DNA from: Clostridia bacterium
Lineage (GTDB): Bacteria > Bacillota_A > Clostridia > Christensenellales > UBA1750
DNA length: 13,801 nucleotides
Assembly: GCA_017413675.1 (NCBI GenBank)
Contig: JAFPSR010000084.1
Coordinates: 1-13,801 of the forward strand
Direction of reading: 5' to 3'
Shown: positions 1 through 6,965 of the stretch, piece after piece
Position numbering within the stretch: position 1 is the first letter of the stretch
Layout of the letters: every line of letters begins with the position of its first letter
Program-made: the position numbers and the translations under genes
Notes under the pieces: model-generated
Told to the model about the DNA's origin: nothing
What the model saw: the letters and a program-made list of their open reading frames with translations, nothing else
Databases searched by the model: none

Positions 1-183
1 ATCTACTCTCAGATGAAAGCGAAAAAGGCCGGTGCCATCTTTGACGAGATGGTGGCAACGGACAGTAAGCTTCTTGCCAGAGTTCTTACGATCATGGATC
101 CGGATGCGGCTGCGCAGATACTTGCCAACATGCAGCCGGCCAACGCGGCGATACTTACAAAAATTATGTATCCGGGGGGTTAA
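1..183 (+). CDS. MotE-like flagellar protein (MgtE N-terminal-type repeats), C-terminal end only
   Basis: The frame is open from the left edge and ends at TAA (181-183), so only the last 60 codons are visible. The residues form tandem helical repeats of the type 'AGAIFDEM', 'ARVLTIMDPDAAAQILANM' and 'NAAILTKIM', in which 'M.P..AA.IL..M' recurs. This pattern is typical of the MgtE N-terminal/FliG-like superhelix found in MotE, a flagellar protein that supports stator or export function and in Clostridia is usually encoded between fliJ and fliK. The next reading frame looks like the start of fliK, which fits that order. The flagellar role comes from repeat pattern plus context. Another protein with the same repeat fold is possible because the N-terminal membrane and coiled-coil parts lie outside the window. 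Confidence 0.6.
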   Translation: MYSQMKAKKAGAIFDEMVATDSKLLARVLTIMDPDAAAQILANMQPANAAILTKIMYPGG

Positions 184-436
184 GTTTTTGAAGTTTCTGC
201 CGATATAAGAATTGTAAGCGACAACGGTGATGACAAGGATGTTTCCCGTGGGCGCGAATTTTGCACCCCGCTAAACGCTTTTGTCATCACCGTTGTTTGT
301 TTGTTGCTTTTCGCAGAAAAACGGCAAACAGTCGGTCCGCGCGACGCCTGGCGCGGTGAAATTCAAAGAAATCCGAAGCGATGCGAGGATTTCAACGATA
401 AAGTGTACATTGAAAACTGAAGAGAGGAGGAAACAA
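184..436. other. Intergenic spacer between the MotE-like gene and fliK
   Basis: This 253-base spacer is long for the inside of a flagellar operon. I see no convincing coding frame in it. It contains a 16-bp perfect inverted repeat (221-236 with 281-296), a small GC-only hairpin (stem CCGCGC 337-342 with GCGCGG 351-356, 8-base loop), and a strong GAGGAGG ribosome binding site at 424-430, six bases before the ATG at 437. I found no obvious sigma-A promoter boxes. A sigma-28-type or other promoter was not demonstrated. Confidence 0.6.
221..296. repeat. 16-bp perfect inverted repeat with 44-base loop (possible terminator or structured leader)
   Basis: ACAACGGTGATGACAA (221-236) is perfectly complementary to TTGTCATCACCGTTGT (281-296). 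The 44-base loop contains a weaker nested pairing, GGGCGC with GCACCC (one mismatch), so the whole could fold as a long extended hairpin. The plus-strand bases after it (TTGTTTGTTGCTTTT) are T-rich but broken by G, so it is an imperfect intrinsic terminator at best. It may end or attenuate transcription after the MotE-like gene. A regulatory RNA element ahead of fliK is an alternative. Confidence 0.5.
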
Positions 437-580
437 ATGACCAGTACACCTGTAGCGGGTTCGGTAAATTCGCAACTGGCAAGTTTACTGAATACCGTAC
501 AAACAAGCAACAAAACGGGTGGTCCGGATTTTAAAAGCTTTATGAACCGGCAGGATACGGAAGCCGGGGTCATGCAGGAT
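437..580 (+). pseudogene. Truncated fliK-like gene (flagellar hook-length control protein), N-terminal fragment
   Basis: A strong GAGGAGG site (424-430) precedes ATG 437. About 48 residues follow (MTSTPVAGSV..., rich in S, T, N and Q), a low-complexity N-terminus of the kind FliK proteins carry. FliK sets hook length by acting as an exported ruler and is usually several hundred residues long. The assignment rests on position after the MotE-like gene, because the fragment has no diagnostic motif. From about 570-590 the frame reads backwards through a minus-strand esterase gene and runs on to a stop at 806-808, giving a 123-residue hybrid frame that would lack the FliK C-terminal domain. The end coordinate is approximate. 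Confidence 0.5.
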
Positions 581-775
581 CGGACAGATCTTGCCGTATG
601 CCAGCGCGTTGCGCACGCCTTCCCAGCAGTCCGGCTCTTCCGGCATTTCAAAACGTTTTGCCTTGGCATAGGGAACTCCCAGGAAACGGTAAACCCCGTC
701 AAAGAAATACCCGCGGAGTTTTCCCTGTTTTACGGTAACAATCGGCTCTTTCCGTGTGCAAAGAAACTGTGTCAT
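575..775 (-). pseudogene. Truncated type B carboxylesterase, N-terminal fragment
   Basis: Starting at ATG 775 behind AAAGGAGAATT (rc of 779-789), the protein shows the hallmark opening of type B carboxylesterases: 'VTVKQGKLRGYFFDGVYRF', then 'LGVPYAKAKRFEMPEEP', 'WEGVRNALAYG' and 'ICP'. These enzymes hydrolyse carboxylic esters and are normally around 500 residues with a Gly-Glu-Ser-Ala-Gly nucleophile motif. Only about 65 residues of family sequence remain here, and none of the catalytic triad. After 'ICPIL' the frame passes into the antisense of the fliK-like fragment and stops at 485. It begins 19 bases after the fucosidase stop, so it was the second gene of a fucosidase-esterase unit. The exact break (570-590) cannot be fixed without an intact homologue. 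Confidence 0.75.
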
Positions 776-794
776 TTTAATTCTCCTTTCAATT

Positions 795-2267
795 CTATTT
801 CAATTTGATTTTGAGTACATTGGTATATTTCGTCGGCAGACGGGCAGGCAGCGGGACACTCAGGATGCCGAACTCATGACGGTAGGGAAGGTCCCCGGCG
901 CCGACCAGCGTGACCCCGGACACCTTCTCATCCGCAAAGCTGCGAAGAACGGCGGTCTCCCCGGGTTGCAGGCCCATCATAAATGCGTAAACACAACCGT
1001 CTTTTTGGACAAAGCGGAAATCGCTCCGGCTCCAGGCAGTCTTTTCTTCCGTAAAGCCTTCGATTTTCACCCGGGTTTCGCCTTCGCCGAACACTTTCCA
1101 GGGACGCGTATTATAGACGGCTTCGGAACACACCATAAACCAGGAAGCCAGTTCGTTCAGGATCCATTTGGCATCGTCATCGATCGTGCCGTCGGGTTTC
1201 TGCAGGATGTTGAGGAGCATGGTTCCGTTCTTCGAAATGATATCCACCAGCATCTCGATGATCTGGTCCGGATGCTTGTACGGGGTATGCACGTCATAGA
1301 ACCAGTTCCCGATGCAGGTGTCGGTATGCCAGGGGCGAACCTGGATGCCCGGCAGCTGGCTCTTTTCAATGTCCAGGATCCCGACGGAATAGATGGATTC
1401 CCGGCGGTCTTTCTGCAGATAGACAGCCTGGTTGGATCCGTGCTTCTCCAGGGACCGGTTGTAGAGATAGGCAACCGCTTCCAACCCGCAGCGGTAGTTC
1501 GGGTCCGTAAGATCAGCATCCCCCTGCTTCTCGGTCCAGTGCCCGCCGAATGGCAGGGCCCCGTCCGTGTACAGGAGTTCCGGGGTAAAGGCATCGATCA
1601 TTTCCTTCACGCATGCCAGCCAGTATTCCCGGAACGTTTCGTTATCCGTATACCAGGGACGCGCCAGTGAAGGATTGTCTGTCCCATGTTCGTAATTATC
1701 ATGGTAAAAATCCCGGTAGGCAGGATCATTGCCGTCATAAAGAACACCGGCATAGGGACCGTACGCATCACAGCCTTTATTGACGCGCCACCAGGAGAAG
1801 GATGCGCCCAGATGCTCGGTAATCCCGAAGGGGAGTTTCGCCTGGTCTGCAGCTTTCTTCCATAAGGAAACAATATCCTTATGCGGCCCGACGTTCACGG
1901 CATTCATCCGGTTGATTCGGGAATTGTAATTGAAAAAGTGGTCATGATGCGTAGCCTGGGAGACAAAGTAACGGGCGCCGGCTTTGACATACAGATCCAT
2001 CAGGGCTTCGGGATCAAAGTGCTCTGCCTTCCAGAGCGCACAGATATCCTTATACCCGAACACGGACGGATGTCCGTAATGCCGGACATGGTATTCATAC
2101 TGCGGCGTCCCCTGGATATACATGTTCCGGGCATACCAGTCCCCGAACATCGGGACACTCTGCGGCCCCCAGTGGCTCCAGATGCCGAACTTGGCGTCCC
2201 GGAACCAGTCGGGCGCCTGATAGGTATGAAGGGATTCGAAAGTAGGCTGAAAAACAGTTTCCTGCAC
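795..2267 (-). CDS. Alpha-L-fucosidase, glycoside hydrolase family 29
   Basis: This 490-residue cytoplasmic enzyme has no signal peptide. It should release L-fucose from fucosylated oligosaccharides by the retaining mechanism of GH29. Family sequence is seen throughout: 'WFRDAKFGIWSHWGPQSVP' (21-39), 'DWYARNMY' (43-50), 'FGYKDICALWKAEHFDPEAL' (70-89), 'HHDHFFNYNS' (107-116) and 'ELLYTDGALPFGG' near 230-242, where Asp235 is the expected nucleophile. The last ~90 residues look like the usual small beta-sandwich. The start is GTG: no ATG lies near, GAGGG sits six bases upstream, and homology begins a few residues in. It is followed at 19 bases by the broken esterase gene, so the pair probably acted on fucosylated and esterified (for example acetylated) host or plant glycans taken up by the cell. 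Confidence 0.93.
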   Translation of the reverse strand: MQETVFQPTFESLHTYQAPDWFRDAKFGIWSHWGPQSVPMFGDWYARNMYIQGTPQYEYHVRHYGHPSVFGYKDICALWKAEHFDPEALMDLYVKAGARYFVSQATHHDHFFNYNSRINRMNAVNVGPHKDIVSLWKKAADQAKLPFGITEHLGASFSWWRVNKGCDAYGPYAGVLYDGNDPAYRDFYHDNYEHGTDNPSLARPWYTDNETFREYWLACVKEMIDAFTPELLYTDGALPFGGHWTEKQGDADLTDPNYRCGLEAVAYLYNRSLEKHGSNQAVYLQKDRRESIYSVGILDIEKSQLPGIQVRPWHTDTCIGNWFYDVHTPYKHPDQIIEMLVDIISKNGTMLLNILQKPDGTIDDDAKWILNELASWFMVCSEAVYNTRPWKVFGEGETRVKIEGFTEEKTAWSRSDFRFVQKDGCVYAFMMGLQPGETAVLRSFADEKVSGVTLVGAGDLPYRHEFGILSVPLPARLPTKYTNVLKIKLK

Positions 2268-2273
2268 GGGATT

Positions 2274-2278
2274 CCCTC
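2274..2278 (-). promoter_or_regulatory. Ribosome binding site supporting the GTG start of the fucosidase
   Basis: GAGGG on the minus strand (rc of CCCTC) lies six bases before GTG 2267. No in-frame ATG occurs close by, so this site decides the non-ATG start. Confidence 0.7.
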
Positions 2279-2305
2279 GCTTTCCTTTGTTTCGTTTCTG
2301 TTAAG

Positions 2306-2314
2306 AGTATAGCA
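2306..2314 (-). promoter_or_regulatory. Extended -10 promoter for the fucosidase unit
   Basis: The minus strand reads TGCTATACT, an extended -10 (TGn plus TATACT) with one mismatch to TATAAT. No good -35 box lies at the usual distance, as is common for extended -10 promoters. It would give a leader of roughly 30 bases before GTG 2267 and diverges from the malic enzyme promoter. Confidence 0.55.
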
Positions 2315-2371
2315 TATTCTTTGCTTGGTTTCGATGCATTTGCCCGATGTTTGGTCCTTCGAAATTTTCAA

Positions 2372-2401
2372 TTGTGTTTCAGGTTGTGCCTGTTGTACAA
2401 T
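2372..2401 (+). promoter_or_regulatory. Promoter for the malic enzyme / S51 peptidase unit
   Basis: TTGTGT (2372-2377) and TACAAT (2396-2401) are separated by 18 bases, giving acceptable sigma-A-type -35 and -10 boxes. The start of transcription would be near 2408, about 28 bases before ATG 2436. The -10 matches the consensus at five of six positions and the -35 at three of six. Confidence 0.5.
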
Positions 2402-2435
2402 AATCAACAACAGAATAGTAAGAGAGGTACCAGGA

Positions 2436-3605
2436 ATGGATTACGCCAAAGAATCACTCAGACTGCATGAGGAATGGAAGGGAAAGATCGAAGTTGTTTC
2501 CCGTGTCCCCGTTACCAATAAAGAGGAATTGTCCCTCGCCTATACGCCCGGCGTTGCCCAGCCCTGTCTGGAAATCAACAAGGATTATGATAAATCCTTT
2601 ACCCTGACGCGCCGCAGCAACCTGGTTGCCGTCATTACGGACGGGACTGCCGTACTCGGGCTGGGGGATATCGGACCGGAAGCCGGTATGCCGGTTATGG
2701 AAGGCAAATGCGCCCTGTTCAAGGCATTTGCCGATGTGGACGCTTTCCCGATCTGCGTGCGTTCCAAGGATGTCGATGAAATCGTTAGGACCATTTACCT
2801 GATTTCCGGAAGCTTCGGCGGCATTAACCTGGAAGATATTGCCGCACCCCGCTGTTTTGAGATCGAAAAGAAGCTCAAGGAAATCTGTGATATCCCTGTC
2901 TTCCATGACGATCAGCACGGCACTGCGATTGTTGTCGGCGCCGCCATGCTGAATGCCCTGCGCGTTGCCGGGAAGAAAATTGAAGACGTCCGTGTCGTGA
3001 TCAACGGTTCCGGTTCTGCCGGGATCGCGATCGGAAGACACCTGATGGACCTGGGTGTTCGGCACTTGAAGATGGTGGACCGTTACGGGATCCTGTGTGA
3101 AGGAGTGGAAATGAATCCCGCGCAGGCGGAAATGGCTGCCATTACGAACTCTGAAAAATTCTCCGGCAAACTTGCCGATGCCATGCAGGGGGCAGATGTC
3201 TTTATCGGGGTCAGTGCCCCGTATATTGTTTCCAAGGAAATGATCCGTTCCATGGCGGAAAAAGCAATTGTGTTTCCGATGGCCAATCCCGTACCGGAAA
3301 TCGAACCTGATGAAGCGCTCGAAGCCGGTGCGCTGGTAGTCGGGACTGGCCGTTCGGATCATCCGAATCAGATCAACAATGTACTGGTTTTCCCGGGACT
3401 GTTCCGCGGGGCATTGGATGTGCGCGCCCGGGATATCAACCAGGAAATGAAACGGGCAGCTTCCCATGCTTTGGCAGCCCTGGTATCGGATGAAGAATTG
3501 AACGCTTCCTATATCCTGCCTGCCGCCTTTGACAAACGGGTTGGGCCGGCAGTTGCCAAAGCCGTTGCACAGGCAGCCAGGGACAGCGGTGTCGCCCGTC
3601 TGTAG
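2436..3605 (+). CDS. NAD(P)-dependent malic enzyme (oxaloacetate-decarboxylating)
   Basis: This 389-residue enzyme converts malate to pyruvate and CO2 while reducing NAD(P)+. It is of the short bacterial type, without the C-terminal phosphotransacetylase-like domain. Visible landmarks are '[13 protein letters not shown]' (35-47, with the conserved Tyr36), '[17 protein letters not shown]' (90-106, Lys91 expected as general base), '[14 protein letters not shown]' (131-144, metal-binding Glu/Asp), 'FHDDQHGTA' (157-164), the nucleotide loop 'GSGSAG' (191-196) and '[10 protein letters not shown]'. The frame is open upstream to a TTG at 2325, but family homology starts at MDYAKE and AGAGAGG (2421-2427) is correctly spaced, so ATG 2436 is chosen. 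Cofactor preference cannot be read from the sequence by eye. The S51 hydrolase follows after 15 bases, probably co-transcribed. Confidence 0.93.
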   Translation: MDYAKESLRLHEEWKGKIEVVSRVPVTNKEELSLAYTPGVAQPCLEINKDYDKSFTLTRRSNLVAVITDGTAVLGLGDIGPEAGMPVMEGKCALFKAFADVDAFPICVRSKDVDEIVRTIYLISGSFGGINLEDIAAPRCFEIEKKLKEICDIPVFHDDQHGTAIVVGAAMLNALRVAGKKIEDVRVVINGSGSAGIAIGRHLMDLGVRHLKMVDRYGILCEGVEMNPAQAEMAAITNSEKFSGKLADAMQGADVFIGVSAPYIVSKEMIRSMAEKAIVFPMANPVPEIEPDEALEAGALVVGTGRSDHPNQINNVLVFPGLFRGALDVRARDINQEMKRAASHALAALVSDEELNASYILPAAFDKRVGPAVAKAVAQAARDSGVARL

Positions 3606-3620
3606 AACGGAGAATTGGGA

Positions 3621-4232
3621 ATGCTGGTTTTAGCTTCCGACGGTCTGACAAGCGAAGCGGTCCTGACAGAACTGAAATCGTTTGCCGCGGAATGTAGGTC
3701 CGCCGCGCTTGTGGTGAACGCCGACCCTGTGTATAAGGAAAAGAACTATCATGTGCCCAGATGCCTTTCGGAACTGGAAATAATGGGTATATCGGCAGAA
3801 ACCTTCGATCTTGATCAACGGGACGGAAAGGAACTGCTAGCCTACGATGTGGTGGAATTCATCGGCGGGAACCCGTATGTTCTTCTGGATTCCATCCGCA
3901 GGCATGGGACACTCCCGGTCCTGCAGAGCCTCGCCCGGGAAAAGATCCTGATCGGATGGAGCGCTGCAGCTTTTGTATTCGGACCGACCCTGGATCTGGT
4001 GGACCGTTATACTCCGGAAATGAACACCCTTGAACTTCGCGACCTGCATGCCTGCGGGTTAACGGACTTGCAGGTTCTTCCGCACTACGGAAAGTTCCTG
4101 AGCCGCATTCCGGATTTTGAGAAAATCTGTGCGCAGTATGAAAAAGAGAAAAACGTTTCCGTAATCCGTCTGAATGACGGGGACGCCATCTTCCTGCAGG
4201 ACGGGAAGATGAAAAAGATTACTGCATTATAA
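3621..4232 (+). CDS. Peptidase E-like serine hydrolase (family S51)
   Basis: This 203-residue protein resembles peptidase E, which removes N-terminal Asp from dipeptides using a class I glutamine amidotransferase-like fold. Visible features are 'FIGGNPYVLLDSI' (80-92), equivalent to the family GGNxxxLL motif, 'IGWSAAAFVFGPTLDLVDRYTP' split around the nucleophile elbow with Ser114, and 'LPHYGKF' (153-159) with the probable catalytic His155. The elbow reads GWSAAA where the family more often has GxSAG. A TTG at 3615 is in frame, but GGAG (3609-3612) is too close to it and well placed for ATG 3621. It lies 15 bases after the malic enzyme stop, probably in one transcript, with no evident metabolic link. 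The substrate is uncertain. Cyanophycinase-like proteins share the fold but are usually longer. Confidence 0.8.
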   Translation: MLVLASDGLTSEAVLTELKSFAAECRSAALVVNADPVYKEKNYHVPRCLSELEIMGISAETFDLDQRDGKELLAYDVVEFIGGNPYVLLDSIRRHGTLPVLQSLAREKILIGWSAAAFVFGPTLDLVDRYTPEMNTLELRDLHACGLTDLQVLPHYGKFLSRIPDFEKICAQYEKEKNVSVIRLNDGDAIFLQDGKMKKITAL

Positions 4233-4234
4233 CA

Positions 4235-4270
4235 GTACGCCCGGCAGATTCATATCTCTGCCGGGCGTAC
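4235..4270. terminator. 14-bp perfect hairpin between convergent genes
   Basis: GTACGCCCGGCAGA (4235-4248) pairs perfectly with TCTGCCGGGCGTAC (4257-4270) around an 8-base loop. It sits immediately after the S51 stop and 17 bases beyond the minus-strand M1 peptidase stop, so it can serve both. The T-run is weak on both sides (CTTT on plus, TGTTAT on minus), so efficiency is uncertain. Confidence 0.75.
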
Positions 4271-4286
4271 CTTTGGATTCGGTTTC

Positions 4287-6008
4287 TCACTGCTGCATAA
4301 GAGTTGTGCCGGCCAGGTCAAAAGCAGCATGGACCAGGGCATTCAGTTCCCGGTTGTCGGGACCGGCACAGGCAAACAGGACGTCAAAAAATGCAGTTTC
4401 ATCCGTATTGTGAAATGCATTTCGGTGTACATATTCCCGAAGGATCCCGTGGAAAGTGTCCCTTCCCAGGATTTCCTCCATCTGGTACAGGGCAATTTTC
4501 CCCACAGTGTAGATGCTGGCGATATAGGTATAGGATTCCTTAAACGCATAATAGGAACGGTTGATGGGGAAATAGTCCTGTTGCTTAAACTGTCTTGCGA
4601 TTTCAGAGTCTGAAACATCCAGGCTGTCCCGTCCGTACATTTCCCGGATTCTGCGGAGTTCTCCGGAAGACTGGATATACTCCAGATAAACGATTTCGGA
4701 ATAAGACGTAATCGATTCATCCAGCCACGGCTGCATGCCCGAGTTGCTTCCCACAATTCCCATAAACCATTGATGGCCGATTTCATGGGCGATCACGGTT
4801 TTCAGGTCTATGTACGGATCCTCGGAAGGGACAATCTGTACGGGTGTATCGCAGTAATTATCCGCGATCTGGATCAGGTTCGGATACTCCATCCCGCCGG
4901 CGGAAAGCTTCATGAAGACAATATCCAGCTCCGAATACGGATATCTGCCGAAAGCTTCCCCGAATGCTGCCAGGGAATCCCGCGCCGCATCCATTGCCGC
5001 CTGCAGGGGCAACGTCATATCTTCTACCGGAGAATAACGGGTATTGTATGCTACATTGACCCGGACACCGTCAAAGACTTCGGTCCGAACCTGGAAAGCA
5101 GGACAGGCTTCGAACACAAAATCCCGGACACAGGGGGCATCAAAAGTATACACTGTTGCCCCGTCCCCCTCGGTTTTGTCCGTCTCCGTGCCGGTCGAAA
5201 GAACGGTATATCCCTTGGGAACAGTCAGCTGTACGGTATAATCCGCGATCTCCGAATAAAAGCATTCCCCGTCAATATAGTAGGGGGCATGCGACCAGTC
5301 CCCGTTTTCGTACTCCGCCAGGATCGGGTAGAAATTCGCCGCGCTGCAGATGTCCTCCCAGTACCCGTACCTGTCACCCAGAGTCGGGACAGTAGAAACA
5401 AAATCATACTCCAGCGTCATTTCTTCTTTCGGGTTCAGGGGCTGTTTGAGCGGGACCCAGATCACGGAGACATCCCGATCACGTTCGTAGGTAAGGGAAG
5501 TCCGGTCCCGGGTATCTGTCAGATGATTGATCTCGGTCAGTGCGCCGTAGAGGTCCCCAAGTTCCGGATCCCCAACCTTCTCAGGATCTATAAACAGGCT
5601 CGGATAATCCCGGAAACATAAGGTGTTCCAGGGATCTTTGGAATCATTGAAAAACCGGAACACAACATGTCCGCTGATGGTTCTTGCTTCGGGATCCAGG
5701 GAAAGATCCATTTCATAACCGTACCGTCTGCCTTCACGGAATGGGATCGCGCATCCCTTTTCCGGAGGTTGGAATTTTGCTCCTGCAGTTCCCGGTGTCC
5801 GGGTAACGGAAGGCGTTGGGGTAGGTGTCTTTTCACTTTCCCCGGTCGGTGTATAAGTCCGCATAGCCGTTGCGGACGGTGTCCCTGTCAGGACAGGTGT
5901 TGCTGACTGAGCCACCGGCGCCTGCGGAAAAGAACATCCCGCCGGGAACAGGGAAAGAGCAAGCAGGATCCCCGTCAGAAGGAGAGTCATACACTTACGG
6001 AAATTCAT
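4287..6008 (-). CDS. M1-family zinc metallopeptidase, membrane-anchored lipoprotein
   Basis: This 573-residue protein begins with a lipoprotein signal: positive residues, a hydrophobic stretch (7-20) and lipobox FPAGC, with Cys25 the expected lipidated residue. A Thr/Pro-rich tether (about 31-77) follows, so the enzyme should sit on the outer face of the cytoplasmic membrane. The catalytic domain carries 'VIAHEIGHQWF' (405-415; His408, Glu409, His412) and the third zinc ligand in 'WLDESITSYSE' (Glu431), the HExxH-18-E pattern of M1 aminopeptidases. 'SAGGMEYPNL' (369-378) stands in place of the exopeptidase motif GxMEN, with Tyr for the usual Asn, so N-terminal specificity may be altered. The start ATG 6008 has GGAGG (rc of 6017-6021) eight to nine bases upstream. 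It is monocistronic, between a hairpin and its own promoter. It likely trims peptides for nutrition. Confidence 0.9.
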   Translation of the reverse strand: MNFRKCMTLLLTGILLALSLFPAGCSFPQAPVAQSATPVLTGTPSATAMRTYTPTGESEKTPTPTPSVTRTPGTAGAKFQPPEKGCAIPFREGRRYGYEMDLSLDPEARTISGHVVFRFFNDSKDPWNTLCFRDYPSLFIDPEKVGDPELGDLYGALTEINHLTDTRDRTSLTYERDRDVSVIWVPLKQPLNPKEEMTLEYDFVSTVPTLGDRYGYWEDICSAANFYPILAEYENGDWSHAPYYIDGECFYSEIADYTVQLTVPKGYTVLSTGTETDKTEGDGATVYTFDAPCVRDFVFEACPAFQVRTEVFDGVRVNVAYNTRYSPVEDMTLPLQAAMDAARDSLAAFGEAFGRYPYSELDIVFMKLSAGGMEYPNLIQIADNYCDTPVQIVPSEDPYIDLKTVIAHEIGHQWFMGIVGSNSGMQPWLDESITSYSEIVYLEYIQSSGELRRIREMYGRDSLDVSDSEIARQFKQQDYFPINRSYYAFKESYTYIASIYTVGKIALYQMEEILGRDTFHGILREYVHRNAFHNTDETAFFDVLFACAGPDNRELNALVHAAFDLAGTTLMQQ

Positions 6009-6041
6009 CTATAGAAGCCTCCGTGAACACTAGCTTTTATT

Positions 6042-6050
6042 ATCATAACA
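6042..6050 (-). promoter_or_regulatory. Extended -10 promoter for the M1 peptidase
   Basis: The minus strand reads TGTTATGAT, i.e. TGn followed by TATGAT (one mismatch to TATAAT), about 33 bases before ATG 6008. The best -35 candidate (TTTCGG, 16 bases upstream) is poor, so the extended -10 would carry recognition. Confidence 0.5.
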
Positions 6051-6088
6051 CAAACCGGCCATTCCGAAAGGATTTTCTTCGGCAGGTC

Positions 6089-6117
6089 TTTTTTCATGGG
6101 AGCGGATTCGGTATAAT
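6089..6117 (+). promoter_or_regulatory. Promoter for the EtfB-EtfA-dehydrogenase operon
   Basis: A perfect TATAAT lies at 6112-6117. The region 17 bases upstream is a T-run (6089-6094, TTTTTT), a weak -35, with TTTTCA at 6091-6096 as a 15-base-spacer alternative. Transcription would begin near 6124, leaving a leader of about 50 bases before the TTG start at 6173. The weak -35 suggests that an activator may be needed (inference). Confidence 0.55.
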
Positions 6118-6159
6118 GAATACAGTACCCGGATTTCCCGTTTTCCCATTTTGTATGAC

Positions 6160-6165
6160 AGGAAG
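6160..6165 (+). promoter_or_regulatory. Ribosome binding site deciding the TTG start of EtfB
   Basis: AGGAAG lies seven bases before TTG 6173. The in-frame ATG at 6155 overlaps this region and has no purine-rich site upstream, and ATG 6118 abuts the -10 box, so neither is usable. Confidence 0.55.
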
Positions 6166-6172
6166 TGTTGAT

Positions 6173-6952
6173 TTGCAAATCTTTGTCTGTATCAAACAGG
6201 TTCCGTCCACCAATAAAGTGGAAGTCGACCCGGTCACAGGGGTCCTGAAACGCAGCGGCGTTGCCAGCAAGATGAACCCATATGATCTGTATGCCCTGGA
6301 GACTGCCCTCCGGCTGAAGGAAGAACACGGGGGAACCGTCATCGTCGGTACCATGGGGCCCGACCAGGCGAAGGCTGTTATCCGGGAAGCCTACCTGATG
6401 GGGGCAGATGACGGCTACGTCTTCTCAGACCGCCGCCTGGGCGGTGCGGATGTGCTGGCAACCGGCTACACCCTTTCCCAGGCGATTCAAAGCACAGGCG
6501 ATTTTGACCTCATTTTATGCGGCCGCCAGACGACAGACGGGGATACCGCCCAGGTCGGCCCGGCGATTGCCGAGTATCTGGGAATCCCGCATGCCGCCTG
6601 GGTATCCCGCCTTACCGTAACCGGTGACGGAGTGGATGCCGAACAGCAGCTCTCCGATGTGATTGAAACAATCCATATGCCGTTCCCCTGTGTGGTTACC
6701 GTGGAACAGGATATTTATATGCCCCGTCTGCCCAGTCTGAAGCGAGCCCGAGAGATCGGGGACAAACCGGTCCATATCCATAACCTGGATACCTTCCTGG
6801 ATACCAATCCGGATCATTACGGGCTTTCCGGCAGCGCCACTTCCGTGGAACGCATCTTCCCGCCGGACAACGACGTACAGCAGGAAGTCTGGGAAGAAGG
6901 GGATAACGGAAAACGCCTCTTTGATCAATTGAAGAAGTGGAAATTCATATAA
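6173..6952 (+). CDS. Electron transfer flavoprotein subunit beta, LctB/EtfB type
   Basis: From TTG 6173 this is 259 residues, the usual EtfB size. It opens with 'IFVCIKQVPSTNKVEVDP' (3-20) and contains 'SKMNPYDLYALE' (32-43), 'MGADDGYVFSDR' (76-87) and 'ILCGRQTTDGDTAQVGPAIA' (114-133). The last is the segment that in bifurcating EtfBs binds the FAD that exchanges electrons with NAD(H). 'PRLPSLKRARE' (184-194) matches the recognition-loop area. With EtfA it forms a heterodimeric cytoplasmic flavoprotein. It leads an operon with ferredoxin-fused EtfA (13-base gap) and an FAD-linked hydroxyacid dehydrogenase, the order of lctB-lctC-lctD in Acetobacterium. The start was chosen from the ribosome site and family alignment; ATG 6155 would add six residues. 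Confidence 0.92.
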   Translation: MQIFVCIKQVPSTNKVEVDPVTGVLKRSGVASKMNPYDLYALETALRLKEEHGGTVIVGTMGPDQAKAVIREAYLMGADDGYVFSDRRLGGADVLATGYTLSQAIQSTGDFDLILCGRQTTDGDTAQVGPAIAEYLGIPHAAWVSRLTVTGDGVDAEQQLSDVIETIHMPFPCVVTVEQDIYMPRLPSLKRAREIGDKPVHIHNLDTFLDTNPDHYGLSGSATSVERIFPPDNDVQQEVWEEGDNGKRLFDQLKKWKFI

Positions 6953-6965
6953 GGGGGATGGAAAG

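Noticed and set aside
184..436. c-di-GMP riboswitch in the flagellar spacer
   Set aside because: The conserved GEMM-type core sequences were not found. The only clear structures are the inverted repeat and a small GC hairpin.
560..600. Insertion element or phage attachment site at the truncated-gene junction
   Set aside because: No transposase or integrase frame, no terminal inverted repeats, and no direct repeat flanking the join were seen.
281..808. Single 175-codon plus-strand frame across the fliK-like start and esterase region
   Set aside because: It begins at a TTG inside a hairpin arm. The real ribosome site is at 424-430, and the second half is antisense to the esterase, so it is not one natural protein.
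2325..2435. N-terminal extension of malic enzyme from TTG 2325
   Set aside because: The extra 37 residues do not resemble the family, they overlap the promoter boxes, and a good ribosome site sits before ATG 2436.
6064..6082. Small hairpin (CCGAAAG with CTTCGG) followed by a T-run, as a possible terminator
   Set aside because: It lies between divergent genes and upstream of the plus-strand -10 box. The stem has a bulge and six bases separate it from the T-run, so nothing would use it as a terminator.
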